Positions 1 to 6,405 of a stretch of DNA of 19,077 nt are shown here, one piece after another; position 1 is the stretch's first letter, and the number at the start of each line of letters is the position of its first letter. The position numbers were made by a program, and so were the translations under genes. This stretch comes from Candidatus Woesearchaeota archaeon. GTDB lineage: Archaea > Nanobdellota > Nanobdellia > Woesearchaeales > WJKV01. Location of the stretch: contig JAHWHE010000042.1 of the NCBI GenBank assembly GCA_019323495.1, forward strand, positions 1 through 19,077, read 5' to 3'. The notes beneath the pieces are model-generated. The model made no database searches. It was given only the letters and a program-made list of their open reading frames with translations, and was not told the DNA's origin.

Positions 1-317
1 AAACAAAGGAGATCAAAAAAGTTCTTGAAAACCTGAAATTAGGTCCTGAACTTGTGCGATGCCAGAAGAAGAAAGTCAGGGCAGGAAAAGGCAAGCTAAG
101 GAACAGAAAATATAAAACAAAGACCGGACCGCTGATAATTGTTAGCAAGAAATGCAATTTGCAGAATACTGCAAAAAATCTTCCCGGGGTCAGCATAGTT
201 AATGTCTCAAGTTTAAATGTAGAATATCTTGCGCCGGGCACACAAGCAGGCAGATTGGCTGTCTGGACCCAAGGCGCGATAGAAAAAATGAAGCAGGATA
301 ATTTGTTCACAAAATAA
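1..317 (+). CDS. rpl4: Large-subunit ribosomal protein uL4, C-terminal part (5' truncated)
   Basis: This is the C-terminal 104 residues or so of archaeal uL4. The gene runs in from the left edge in frame with position 3, and its first complete codons read TKEIKKVLENL. In the family, uL4 lines the exit tunnel through an internal loop and packs on 23S rRNA. The visible part has the archaeal C-terminal signature: a basic Lys/Arg stretch, then GPLIIV, PGVSIVNVSSLNVEYLAPG and GRLAVWT, and it ends with a TAA at 315-317. A GTG at 54 could look like a start, but homology continues upstream to the edge, so it is internal. uL23 begins one base after the stop. The position directly before uL23 is the normal place in the archaeal S10 cluster. 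Confidence 0.95.
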   Translation, partial: TKEIKKVLENLKLGPELVRCQKKKVRAGKGKLRNRKYKTKTGPLIIVSKKCNLQNTAKNLPGVSIVNVSSLNVEYLAPGTQAGRLAVWTQGAIEKMKQDNLFTK

Positions 318-318
318 A

Positions 319-693
319 ATGGCAAAAAACCTAGTCAAAAGGATAGCTGAAAAAAACAAGCTCGCTGCAAAAAAAGCAGAAAAGAAAAAGCAGAAAAAAA
401 TAATTGTCAAGGAAAGTAAAAAGGGCATAGAGCTTGACCCATACAAAATAGTCTTGTTTCCGTTATCGACAGAAAAAGGCGTCAGACTGATGGAAGGCGA
501 GAACAAGCTCGCATTCATCGTGGCAAAAGGCGCAAAGAAGCACGATGTCAAGATTGCGATCGAGCAATTGTTCAAGGCAAAAGTGCTGAAAGTCAACATG
601 TTAAATTCAACAAAAGGCTTGAAAAAAGCATATGTTAAATTTTCGCCAGAAACGCCTGCAATCGACATTGCGACGAATCTTGGTCTAATATAA
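319..693 (+). CDS. rpl23: Ribosomal protein uL23 with Lys-rich N-terminal extension
   Basis: uL23 sits at the polypeptide exit site and is the docking point for SRP, the Sec translocon and nascent-chain factors. The core begins near residue 40 (DPYKIVLFPLSTEKG) and continues with NKLAFIVAKGAKKHDVK, IEQLFKAKV and KKAYVKF, which fits the family. Archaeal homologues are usually about 80-90 residues and start at that core; this protein has 124, with roughly 39 extra N-terminal residues dominated by Lys and Ala. No in-frame ATG, GTG or TTG lies between the chosen ATG and the core, so the extension must be translated. It resembles in composition the N-terminal tail of eukaryotic RPL23A, but I cannot show homology. 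The gene starts one base after uL4 and has no clear Shine-Dalgarno sequence. Confidence 0.96.
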   Translation: MAKNLVKRIAEKNKLAAKKAEKKKQKKIIVKESKKGIELDPYKIVLFPLSTEKGVRLMEGENKLAFIVAKGAKKHDVKIAIEQLFKAKVLKVNMLNSTKGLKKAYVKFSPETPAIDIATNLGLI

Positions 694-700
694 GGTAAAA

Positions 701-1423
701 ATGGGAAAGCAAATCATTGCACAGCAAAGAGGACGAAGCCCGAAATTTTGGGTAAGGGGCTTCAGGCATAGGGGTCCTGCTAAACACAACCCTCTTACCG
801 AGCAGGCTGTAAAAGGCATTGTTAAAGGAACAATAATGGACATTGTCCACTGCCCTGGCCACTCAGCGCCTCTCGCTAAAGTTCAATTTGATGATAGAAC
901 GCCGACATTCATTTTGGCTCCCGAAGGTATTAAGATAGGAGACATACTTGAAAGCGGCATCAATATAGCGCAATCACCTGGTGCAATCACGACACTGGAA
1001 TTGCTGCCAGAAGGAACATTGATACATAATATAGAGATACAACCTGGAGACGGCGGCAAGCTAGTCAGGTCAAGTGGCGCCTTTGCAAAGATTTTGTCCA
1101 AGACGCCAGAGGGCATCTTGATTCAATTGCCGTCTAAAAAGAAGAAAATTTTCAATCCAATGTGCAGGGCGAGCATAGGAACAGTGGCCGGAGGCGGCAG
1201 GAAAGAAAAACCTTTGCTAAAGGCAGGAAACAAGTTCAAAGCGTTCAAAGCAAGAAACAAACTATATCCGAAGGTTTGCGGACAATCTATGAACGCAGTC
1301 GACCATCCTCATGGAGGAACCAGAAGTTCAAAGAAAAACTATCCTTACTCTGTTTCAAGGCACGCTCCTCCTGGAGCTAAAGTCGGTCAGATTGCATCAA
1401 GAAGAACAGGAAGGAAAAAATAA
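701..1423 (+). CDS. rpl2: Ribosomal protein uL2
   Basis: uL2 is a primary 23S rRNA-binding protein needed for subunit joining and the peptidyl transferase centre. At 240 residues it has the usual archaeal length. Residues 1-30 carry the archaeal start (GKQIIAQQRGRSPKFWV, then HRGPAKHNP). The invariant VDHPHGG loop is at residues 200-206, including the His that corresponds to the one implicated in peptidyl transfer in bacteria. The tail RHAPPGAKVGQIASRRTGR is also conserved. It begins seven bases after uL23, with a weak AAGG before the ATG, and is followed eight bases later by uS19. Nothing is unusual in the protein. Confidence 0.98.
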   Translation: MGKQIIAQQRGRSPKFWVRGFRHRGPAKHNPLTEQAVKGIVKGTIMDIVHCPGHSAPLAKVQFDDRTPTFILAPEGIKIGDILESGINIAQSPGAITTLELLPEGTLIHNIEIQPGDGGKLVRSSGAFAKILSKTPEGILIQLPSKKKKIFNPMCRASIGTVAGGGRKEKPLLKAGNKFKAFKARNKLYPKVCGQSMNAVDHPHGGTRSSKKNYPYSVSRHAPPGAKVGQIASRRTGRKK

Positions 1424-1431
1424 GATAGAAA

Positions 1432-1812
1432 ATGGCAAAAGAATTCACATTTAGAGGAAAAACAGTAGCAGAACTTAAGCAGCTGAGTTTGAATGAGTTT
1501 GCAGAATTATTGCCTGCAAACCTGAGAAGGAGCATCAAGAGAGGCTTGACACACCAGCAAACAAACTTGCTGAAGAAGATAAAAACAGGAAAAAAGAAAT
1601 TAAAGACTCATGCAAGGGAAATGGTAGTTCTGCCGCAGATGATTGATTTAAAGCTTCAGATTCATAACGGAAAAGCTTTCGAGGAGATTTACATTTTACC
1701 AGAGATGCTAGGCCATCGGTTAGGCGAACTGGTCCAGACAAGAAAGAAAGTACAGCACAGCGCACCAGGTATAGGTGCGACGAGAGGCACTTCATCCATC
1801 AGTGTGAAATAA
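1432..1812 (+). CDS. rps19: Ribosomal protein uS19
   Basis: uS19 sits in the head of the small subunit and contacts uS13 and A-site tRNA. The 126-residue protein shows the archaeal form: an N-terminal FTFRGKTVAELKQLSLNEF helix, then LPANLRRSIKRG, THAREMVVLPQMI, the IHNGKAF strand, and the C-terminal block MLGHRLGELVQTRKKVQHSAPGIGATR (read here in two parts, about residues 91-119). Length is typical for archaea, which carry an N-terminal addition relative to bacteria. It lies between uL2 and uL22 as expected, with gaps of eight and seven bases. Confidence 0.98.
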   Translation: MAKEFTFRGKTVAELKQLSLNEFAELLPANLRRSIKRGLTHQQTNLLKKIKTGKKKLKTHAREMVVLPQMIDLKLQIHNGKAFEEIYILPEMLGHRLGELVQTRKKVQHSAPGIGATRGTSSISVK

Positions 1813-1819
1813 GGATAAA

Positions 1820-2392
1820 ATGGCAAAACACAATTACAGCTGCAAGATTCAAGAGAACATGGCTAAAGCAGTTGGCAGAGATTTAGATGTAAGTAAAAAG
1901 CACGCCGTTGAGATTTGCAGCTTTTTGAGAGGCAAGCCTTTGGAGAGGGCAAAAATAATTTTGCAGGAAGTAACTGAGAAAAAGCAAGCAGTGCCTTTCA
2001 AAAGACACAAGAGAGACATTCCCCACAGGACTAAAATTGGTCCGGGAAGATTCCCTGTTAAAGCAAGCCAGCGCATACTCAAGATATTGGAAAGCGTGAC
2101 AGCGAATGCGCAGAACATGGGCCTTGCGACAGGCAAATTAGAGATTTGCCACATCAATGCGCATCAGGCAAGCAGGCCAGCAAGAGGCGGAAGGCAAAGG
2201 GGCAGGACATTGAAAAGAACTCACGTCGAGGTCGTTGTTAGGGAAGCCTTGACTAAAAAGACAGAAAGATCAAAAGCAAAGACAGAGAAAAACGAAAAAG
2301 AGCAAAAAGCAGAAGAAAAAACAGCAAAACCGGCAGTTGCACCGGCAGCAAAAACTTCCACAACTGCTGCTAAAGAAGGTAATAAAAAATGA
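1820..2392 (+). CDS. rpl22: Ribosomal protein uL22 with charged C-terminal tail
   Basis: uL22 binds 23S rRNA and its beta-hairpin lines the exit tunnel. The conserved core is about residues 1-145, including KHAVEICSFLRGKPLERAK, the tunnel-hairpin region PVKASQRILKILESV, and HINAHQASRPARGGRQRGR leading into HVEVVV. The last 45 residues or so (146-190) are a low-complexity Lys/Glu/Ala/Thr tail that is not part of the normal fold. A short AAGGA precedes the ATG by a few bases. The gene's TGA overlaps the uS3 ATG (ATGA), which suggests translational coupling between the two. Confidence 0.97.
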   Translation: MAKHNYSCKIQENMAKAVGRDLDVSKKHAVEICSFLRGKPLERAKIILQEVTEKKQAVPFKRHKRDIPHRTKIGPGRFPVKASQRILKILESVTANAQNMGLATGKLEICHINAHQASRPARGGRQRGRTLKRTHVEVVVREALTKKTERSKAKTEKNEKEQKAEEKTAKPAVAPAAKTSTTAAKEGNKK

Positions 2393-3252
2393 TTGAACGC
2401 CAATTCATCAAGGAAAGACTGAAAGAGTTTGAAATAGAAAAATTCATCTATGACAAGATTCCGGGAGCCGGATTCAGCCACACCAAGGTAGTCAGAACTC
2501 CTCTAGGAGATAAAATAATTATTTACGCTGCAAAACCTGGTTTGGTTGTAGGAAGAAAAGGCGAGAATATTCGAAACATCACAGAAGGTTTGAGCAAAAA
2601 GTTCAAGCTGGAAAATCCTCAAGTTGAGATTGCAGAAATAGAAGAGCCAATGCTGAACGCGCGAGTCGTAGCAGAAAAGATCAAGAGCGCACTTGAAAAA
2701 TTCGGATTGATGAGATTCAAACGAATAGGATACAGCATGTTAGAGGCTGTAATGGGTTCAGGAGCGCTAGGGGTTGAGATATTGATCAGCGGAAGGATTC
2801 CAAGTGCCCGAGCAAGGACTTGGAGATTTTATCAAGGTTATCTAAAGAAAAGCGGAACAACATCTTATCTCGATGTTGACAAGGCAACCACAAGAGCAGA
2901 GCTTAAGACAGGAACAGTGGGAATTAAGGTAAGGATCATGCCTCCTGACACCAAGCTTCCAGACGACATAAGATTGATCGGTGAAGAAGAGACAGAAGTT
3001 GCCAAAAGAGTTGAAGCTGCAAAAGCAGCCGTAAAACTGCCTAAGATCAGCGAGGAAGGAGAAGAAGAGATAGGTGCAGAAAAAGCGATTTTGATAGAAG
3101 AAGAAGCAGAAGAGCACACTGAAGAAGCAGCAGAAAAACCTAAAAAAGAATCTAAGAAAGGCGCAACAGAAGAAACAGGTTCAAAAGAAAAAAAGACCGC
3201 AAGGAAAAGAACAGTCAAGAAAAAAGAAGAGAAGGAAGATACTGAAAAATGA
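2389..3252 (+). CDS. rps3: Ribosomal protein uS3 with long charged C-terminal tail
   Basis: uS3 forms part of the mRNA entry channel in the small-subunit head. Residues 1-100 form the KH domain, with the GRKG loop at 55-58 (VVGRKGENIRNITEGL). The C-terminal domain follows: RRIGY-like KRIGYSMLEAVMGSGALGVEILISG and GIKVRIMPPDTKLPDDI near residues 110-195. The core ends around residue 197. The remaining 90 residues are first acidic (EEGEEEIGAEKAILIEEEAEEH), then strongly basic (KESKK, KEKKTARKRTVKKK). Archaeal uS3 is usually about 200-230 residues, so this tail is long. Four-base ATGA overlaps link it to uL22 upstream and uL29 downstream. Confidence 0.97.
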   Translation: MIERQFIKERLKEFEIEKFIYDKIPGAGFSHTKVVRTPLGDKIIIYAAKPGLVVGRKGENIRNITEGLSKKFKLENPQVEIAEIEEPMLNARVVAEKIKSALEKFGLMRFKRIGYSMLEAVMGSGALGVEILISGRIPSARARTWRFYQGYLKKSGTTSYLDVDKATTRAELKTGTVGIKVRIMPPDTKLPDDIRLIGEEETEVAKRVEAAKAAVKLPKISEEGEEEIGAEKAILIEEEAEEHTEEAAEKPKKESKKGATEETGSKEKKTARKRTVKKKEEKEDTEK

Positions 3253-3434
3253 AATACAAAGAAATTTTGCAATTAAGCGAAGACGATAGGTTGATGAAAG
3301 AACAAGAATTAAAGAAAGAGTTGATGAAATTGTATGCTCAAATTGCTACTGGAGCAGCCCCTGAAAACTCAGGAAGGATTGCCCAAATAAGAAAAATATT
3401 AGCAAAAATACAAACATCAAGAAAACAAAAATGA
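3249..3434 (+). CDS. rpl29: Ribosomal protein uL29
   Basis: This is a 61-residue two-helix protein that packs near the tunnel exit next to uL23. The sequence LSEDDRLMKEQELKKELMKLYAQIATG, followed by the GRIAQIRKILAKIQT helix, matches the uL29 pattern, in which a first helix ends in a Leu/Arg-rich turn and the second begins with the IRKxxAKI motif. Length is normal. It overlaps uS3 at its start and aIF1 at its end, each by four bases (ATGA). The order uS3-uL29-aIF1 is the standard archaeal arrangement. Confidence 0.95.
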   Translation: MKYKEILQLSEDDRLMKEQELKKELMKLYAQIATGAAPENSGRIAQIRKILAKIQTSRKQK

Positions 3435-3739
3435 GTAATATATGCAGCAAATGCGGCTTACCCAAAGAACTTTGCGTTTGTGAGACGATCGCAAAGGAAA
3501 GTCAGAAGGTTGTCCTAAAGACAGAAAAACGTAAGTTCGGCAAGATGTACACCTTGATAACCGGCATAGACACAACCGAGATTGACATCGACGATCTGAC
3601 AAAGATCCTGAAGTCAAAATTGGCCTGTGGCGGAACTGTCAAAGGGAATACGATCGAACTGCAAGGCAATCATCTGAAGAGCGCAAAGCAAATATTGGTT
3701 TCACAAGGGTTCGCCCCAGAAACAATCGAAATACGATAA
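3431..3739 (+). CDS. Translation initiation factor aIF1 (SUI1 family)
   Basis: aIF1 binds the small subunit near the P site and enforces fidelity of start-codon selection. The protein has 102 residues, the usual size. Its N-terminal knuckle has Cys at 5, 8, 15 and 17 (CSKCGLPKELCVC), typical of archaeal members and probably zinc-binding. The SUI1 fold follows: MYTLITGIDTTEIDIDDLTKILKSKLACGG, then TVKGNTIELQGNHLKSAKQIL and GFAPETIEIR. It sits between uL29 and Rpp29, as in many archaea, overlapping the former by four bases and lying one base before the latter. Base composition here is richer in G+C than in the flanking genes (see findings). Confidence 0.95.
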   Translation: MSNICSKCGLPKELCVCETIAKESQKVVLKTEKRKFGKMYTLITGIDTTEIDIDDLTKILKSKLACGGTVKGNTIELQGNHLKSAKQILVSQGFAPETIEIR

Positions 3740-3740
3740 T

Positions 3741-4013
3741 ATGAAAAAAGCATTGGACTTGGTGAGGGGAGAGCTGATCGGCTCTACCATCAAAATAGTG
3801 GAAGCAAAAAACAAGTCCCTTGAAGGGCTTTCGGGCAAGATTGTCGACGAAACCCAGCATACGTTCGTGATATTGCACGAAAAAAAGAGGCGAACTGTGC
3901 TTAAGGACCAAATCATAATTGCATTGTTTCCCGAGCACCGATTGAAGGTGGAAGGGCGGCTGCTGAAAGGCAGGCCCGAAGATCGGATGAAACAAAAGGT
4001 GAAAACAAAATGA
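3741..4013 (+). CDS. rnp1: RNase P protein component 1, Rpp29/Pop4 family
   Basis: Rpp29 is an Sm-like beta-barrel protein of archaeal and eukaryotic RNase P, which removes 5' leaders from pre-tRNA; in archaea it pairs with Rpp21. The 90-residue protein shows the diagnostic pattern LIGSTIKIVEAKNKSLEGLSGKIVDET (residues 12-38), then the basic KKRRTVLKDQ strand, and it ends in VEGRLLKGRPEDRMKQK, the family's conserved closing segment. Position between aIF1 and uS17 is normal for archaea. Its last four bases overlap the start of uS17. G+C is higher than in the ribosomal genes on either side, as in aIF1. Confidence 0.94.
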   Translation: MKKALDLVRGELIGSTIKIVEAKNKSLEGLSGKIVDETQHTFVILHEKKRRTVLKDQIIIALFPEHRLKVEGRLLKGRPEDRMKQKVKTK

Positions 4014-4357
4014 AACACAATTTAGGAATTGACGTCCCTGTACCAGAAACAGAATGTAAGGACGACAAGCATTGCCCTTTTCATGGAGGGTTGAAGCTAA
4101 GGGGCAAAATATTCACAGCTACAGTTGTGGCCAGCAAGATGACCAAGACTGCGACTGTGCAGCGAAGTAGGCAGTATTATCTTCCAAAATATCAAAGATA
4201 TGAGAAGAGAAAATCAAAATTCAGAGTTCATAATCCTGTTTGTATCAATGCAAAAGAGGGAGACGAAGTACAGATCATGGAAAGCAGGCCGATAAGTAAA
4301 ACAAAAAGATTCGTAATAATAAAGGTCTTGAACAAAAATGAGAGCGTTAAAGAGTAG
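4010..4357 (+). CDS. rps17: Ribosomal protein uS17
   Basis: uS17 is an OB-fold protein that binds 16S rRNA early in assembly. The 115-residue protein starts with the archaeal N-terminal extension (LGIDVPVPETEC, DDKHCPFHGGLKLRG), has the OB core IFTATVVASKMTKTATVQR, then YLPKYQRYEKRKSKFRVHNPVCINAKEGDEVQIMESRPISKTKRFV split over residues 57-101. Cys16 and Cys22 are in the N-terminal extension. The start overlaps Rpp29 by four bases. The 3' end overlaps uL14 by 20 bases in another frame, the longest overlap in the operon. Confidence 0.97.
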   Translation: MKHNLGIDVPVPETECKDDKHCPFHGGLKLRGKIFTATVVASKMTKTATVQRSRQYYLPKYQRYEKRKSKFRVHNPVCINAKEGDEVQIMESRPISKTKRFVIIKVLNKNESVKE

Positions 4358-4739
4358 AGTAACAAAAGGACTTATGGTAGGAAGCTTGGTTCCGACTTGC
4401 GATAATAGCGGGGCCAAACTAGTCAAGATAGTCAGTGTAAAGAGGGCGAAAACAGTAAAAAGAAGAATCCCGAGTTGCGGGGTCGCTAGCTTTGTCATGG
4501 TCAGTGTAAAGAAAGGTACAAAGGACATAAGAAAACAAGTAGTGCCTGCGGTTATCGTAAGACAGAAGAAAGAATACAGAAGGCCTGGCGGCATGAGAAT
4601 CAAGTTCGAAGACAACGCAGTTGCCATATTGAAAGACGAAAAAGGAAACCCAAAGGGAACGCTTTTCAAAGGGCCGATTGCAAAAGAAGTTGCAGAAAGA
4701 TGGCCTGCAGTGGCTAAAATTTCAAAAATAATAATATAA
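4338..4739 (+). CDS. rpl14: Ribosomal protein uL14
   Basis: uL14 is a beta-barrel protein at the subunit interface (bridge B5/B8 region), where it contacts the GTPase-binding side. The 133-residue sequence aligns in memory over its full length with archaeal uL14: MRALKSRVTKGLMVGSLVP, CDNSGAKLVKIVSVKR, SVKKGTKDIRKQVVPAVIVRQ, YRRPGGMRIKFEDNAVAI and GTLFKGPIAKEVAERWP. Because residues 1-15 already match the family start, the ATG inside the end of uS17 is very likely the true start. The gene ends four bases before uL24. Confidence 0.97.
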   Translation: MRALKSRVTKGLMVGSLVPTCDNSGAKLVKIVSVKRAKTVKRRIPSCGVASFVMVSVKKGTKDIRKQVVPAVIVRQKKEYRRPGGMRIKFEDNAVAILKDEKGNPKGTLFKGPIAKEVAERWPAVAKISKIII

Positions 4740-4743
4740 GAAA

Positions 4744-5187
4744 ATGAAAAAAGACTTTTCACCAAAATGGATCGGAAGCGCGCAAGTGCGCAAGCAAAGA
4801 AAATACAGGCATAATGCGCCTATTCATATTAGAAATAAGTTTATGGGTTGCCATTTAGCGAAAGAATTGGCAGACAAGCATAAACGTAAGACCTTGCCTT
4901 TGAGAGTTGGAGACAGGTTAAGGATCATGAGAGTAAAATTCAAGAAAAACGACGCCAAAGTCGAGAGGATCGATGTCAAACGCAACAAGATTTTCCTTGA
5001 GAAGATAAGGCTGACCAAGAAAGACGGAAGCGAGACAGCGGTTCCTTTGAATCCGTCAAATTTAATGATTATAAGCTTGAACATGGACGACAAGCTAAGA
5101 ATGAAAGAGAAAAAAGTTCAAGAAAAAAAGAAAAAAGAAGCAAAAAAACAGATAGAAAAACCAAAAGTAGAGGTTAAGAAAAAATAA
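4744..5187 (+). CDS. rpl24: Ribosomal protein uL24, variant KOW motif and Lys-rich tail
   Basis: uL24 is an assembly-initiating protein near the tunnel exit. Archaeal features are FSPKWIGSAQVRKQRKYRHNAP at the N terminus and the central LPLRVGDRLRIMR block (residues 51-63), then VERIDVKRNKIFLEKI and PLNPSNLMIISLNMDDKLR. The KOW segment at 56-73 is unusual: the position that is normally an invariant Gly is Ala71 (KKNDAKV), and the Gly after the MR is Val64. Residues 120-147 are a Lys/Glu tail beyond the normal end. The upstream gap is four bases; eS4 follows after one base. Confidence 0.94.
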   Translation: MKKDFSPKWIGSAQVRKQRKYRHNAPIHIRNKFMGCHLAKELADKHKRKTLPLRVGDRLRIMRVKFKKNDAKVERIDVKRNKIFLEKIRLTKKDGSETAVPLNPSNLMIISLNMDDKLRMKEKKVQEKKKKEAKKQIEKPKVEVKKK

Positions 5188-5188
5188 A

Positions 5189-5887
5189 ATGGTTAAAAGA
5201 CATTTAGCAAGACTTGCGTCACCTAAGACCTGGCCAGTGCAAAGAAAAAGAATACGATTCATTACAAGACCATTGCCTGGCGGCCATAAATTTATGTTAG
5301 GCTTACCTATTATGACAATATTAAGAGACCTCCTGAAATTAGGAGAGGGTTCCAGGGAAATCAGGAAGATATTGAACTTTAAGCAGATACTGGTGGACGG
5401 AAGGCGCGTAAAAGAGCCAAAATTCATAGCGGGATTGTTCGATGTAATACAGATACCTGATTTGAAATTAAGCTATAGGATATCAATCAATCAAAAAGGC
5501 AAGCTATACTTGTGTGCATTGAATGCAGAAGAAGCAAACATAAAAATCTGCAGGATAGTGAATAAGCACATTTTACAGGGAGGCAAGATGAATCTTACCT
5601 TCCATGATGGCAAGAACCAGATAGTTAAAGACTCTAACTATAATGTTGGAGACAGCGTACTATTTGAGTTCGGCAAGGGAATTGTAAAAAGGATCGAGAT
5701 GAAAAAAGGCGCTACCATACTTCTTGTCGGAGGAAAACACATAGGAGTGTCTGGCCAGATCGTAGACATTATTAAGAAAAAAATAGTTCCTGACGAGGCT
5801 ATAATTAAAACCAAGCAAGAGCAATTCAGCACGCTGAAAAAATATGCTTATGTTATTGGCGAGGAAAAGCCATTGATCAAGATATAA
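5189..5887 (+). CDS. rps4e: Ribosomal protein eS4
   Basis: eS4 is an archaeal/eukaryotic small-subunit protein with an S4-like RNA-binding domain, a central eS4 domain and a KOW domain. The 232-residue sequence begins HLARLASPKTWPVQRK, carries RPLPGGHKFMLGLPIMTILRDLLKL, the S4-like KILNFKQILVDGRRVKEPKF (about residues 60-79), and in the KOW part LLVGGKHIGVSGQIVDI (about 178-194). Length is typical of archaea. It lies between uL24 and uL5 as usual, one base from each neighbour. An AGAGGT occurs about 15 bases before its ATG, inside uL24, too far for an ideal ribosome-binding site. Confidence 0.97.
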   Translation: MVKRHLARLASPKTWPVQRKRIRFITRPLPGGHKFMLGLPIMTILRDLLKLGEGSREIRKILNFKQILVDGRRVKEPKFIAGLFDVIQIPDLKLSYRISINQKGKLYLCALNAEEANIKICRIVNKHILQGGKMNLTFHDGKNQIVKDSNYNVGDSVLFEFGKGIVKRIEMKKGATILLVGGKHIGVSGQIVDIIKKKIVPDEAIIKTKQEQFSTLKKYAYVIGEEKPLIKI

Positions 5888-5888
5888 A

Positions 5889-6401
5889 ATGAACCCAATG
5901 CGAAACATCAGGATAGAGAAAGTGACTCTGAATTTCGGAGCAGGTAAAGAGCAAACTAGGCTGGAAAAAGGAATCAAGCTGCTGAAATTGATTAGCGGCA
6001 AAGAGCCTGTAAAGACTTTTGCTAAGAAAAGAATCCCTGCTTGGGGCTTGAGAGAAGGCTTGCCTATTGGATGTAAGATTACGCTGAGAGGAAAAGAAGC
6101 GATTGATGTCTTGAAAAGGTCCTTGAAAGCCAAGGACAATAAGTTGAAAAGCAAAGTTTTCGACGACCAAGGAAACTTTTCATTCGGAATCCACGAATAC
6201 ATAGACATGACAGATGTTAAATACGATGCGGACATAGGAATCATAGGTTTTGAAATTGCGGTTACGCTTGAAAGGCCGGGATTCAGACTGAAAAGAAGGA
6301 AACTCAAGACGCAAAGGATATCCCATCATCACATAATTTCAAAAGATGAAGCAATTGAATACATGAAAAAAACATTCAATGTTCAAGTATTAGAGGCTTA
6401 G
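5889..6401 (+). CDS. rpl5: Ribosomal protein uL5
   Basis: uL5 binds 5S rRNA and touches P-site tRNA at the central protuberance. The 170-residue protein starts NPMRNIRIEKVTLNFGAGK, continues with LEKGIKLLKLISGKEPVKTFAKKRIPAWGLREGLPIGCKITLRG, and has the NFSFGIHEYIDMTDVKYDADIGIIGFE block (about residues 97-117 onward) and VTLERPGFRLKRRK, all family hallmarks. Length is normal for archaea. Gaps are one base upstream and four bases downstream. Confidence 0.97.
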   Translation: MNPMRNIRIEKVTLNFGAGKEQTRLEKGIKLLKLISGKEPVKTFAKKRIPAWGLREGLPIGCKITLRGKEAIDVLKRSLKAKDNKLKSKVFDDQGNFSFGIHEYIDMTDVKYDADIGIIGFEIAVTLERPGFRLKRRKLKTQRISHHHIISKDEAIEYMKKTFNVQVLEA

Positions 6402-6405
6402 AAAA

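Noticed and set aside
2865..3272. Minus-strand Ser/Phe-rich frame opposite the uS3 tail
   Set aside because: It arises because the Glu/Lys tail (GAA/AAA) reads as Ser/Phe/Leu on the other strand; same for the frames opposite eL32, uL22 and eL14 tails.
4214..4765. Minus-strand frame (183 codons) rich in hydrophobic residues opposite uS17, uL14 and uL24
   Set aside because: Antisense shadow of three certain genes; the hydrophobicity comes from reading Lys/Asn-rich codons backwards.
5660..6307. Long minus-strand frame (215 codons) opposite eS4 and uL5
   Set aside because: It lies wholly antisense to two certain ribosomal genes, its translation is a Ser/Leu/Phe-rich shadow typical of antisense Lys/Glu codons, and it resembles no family.
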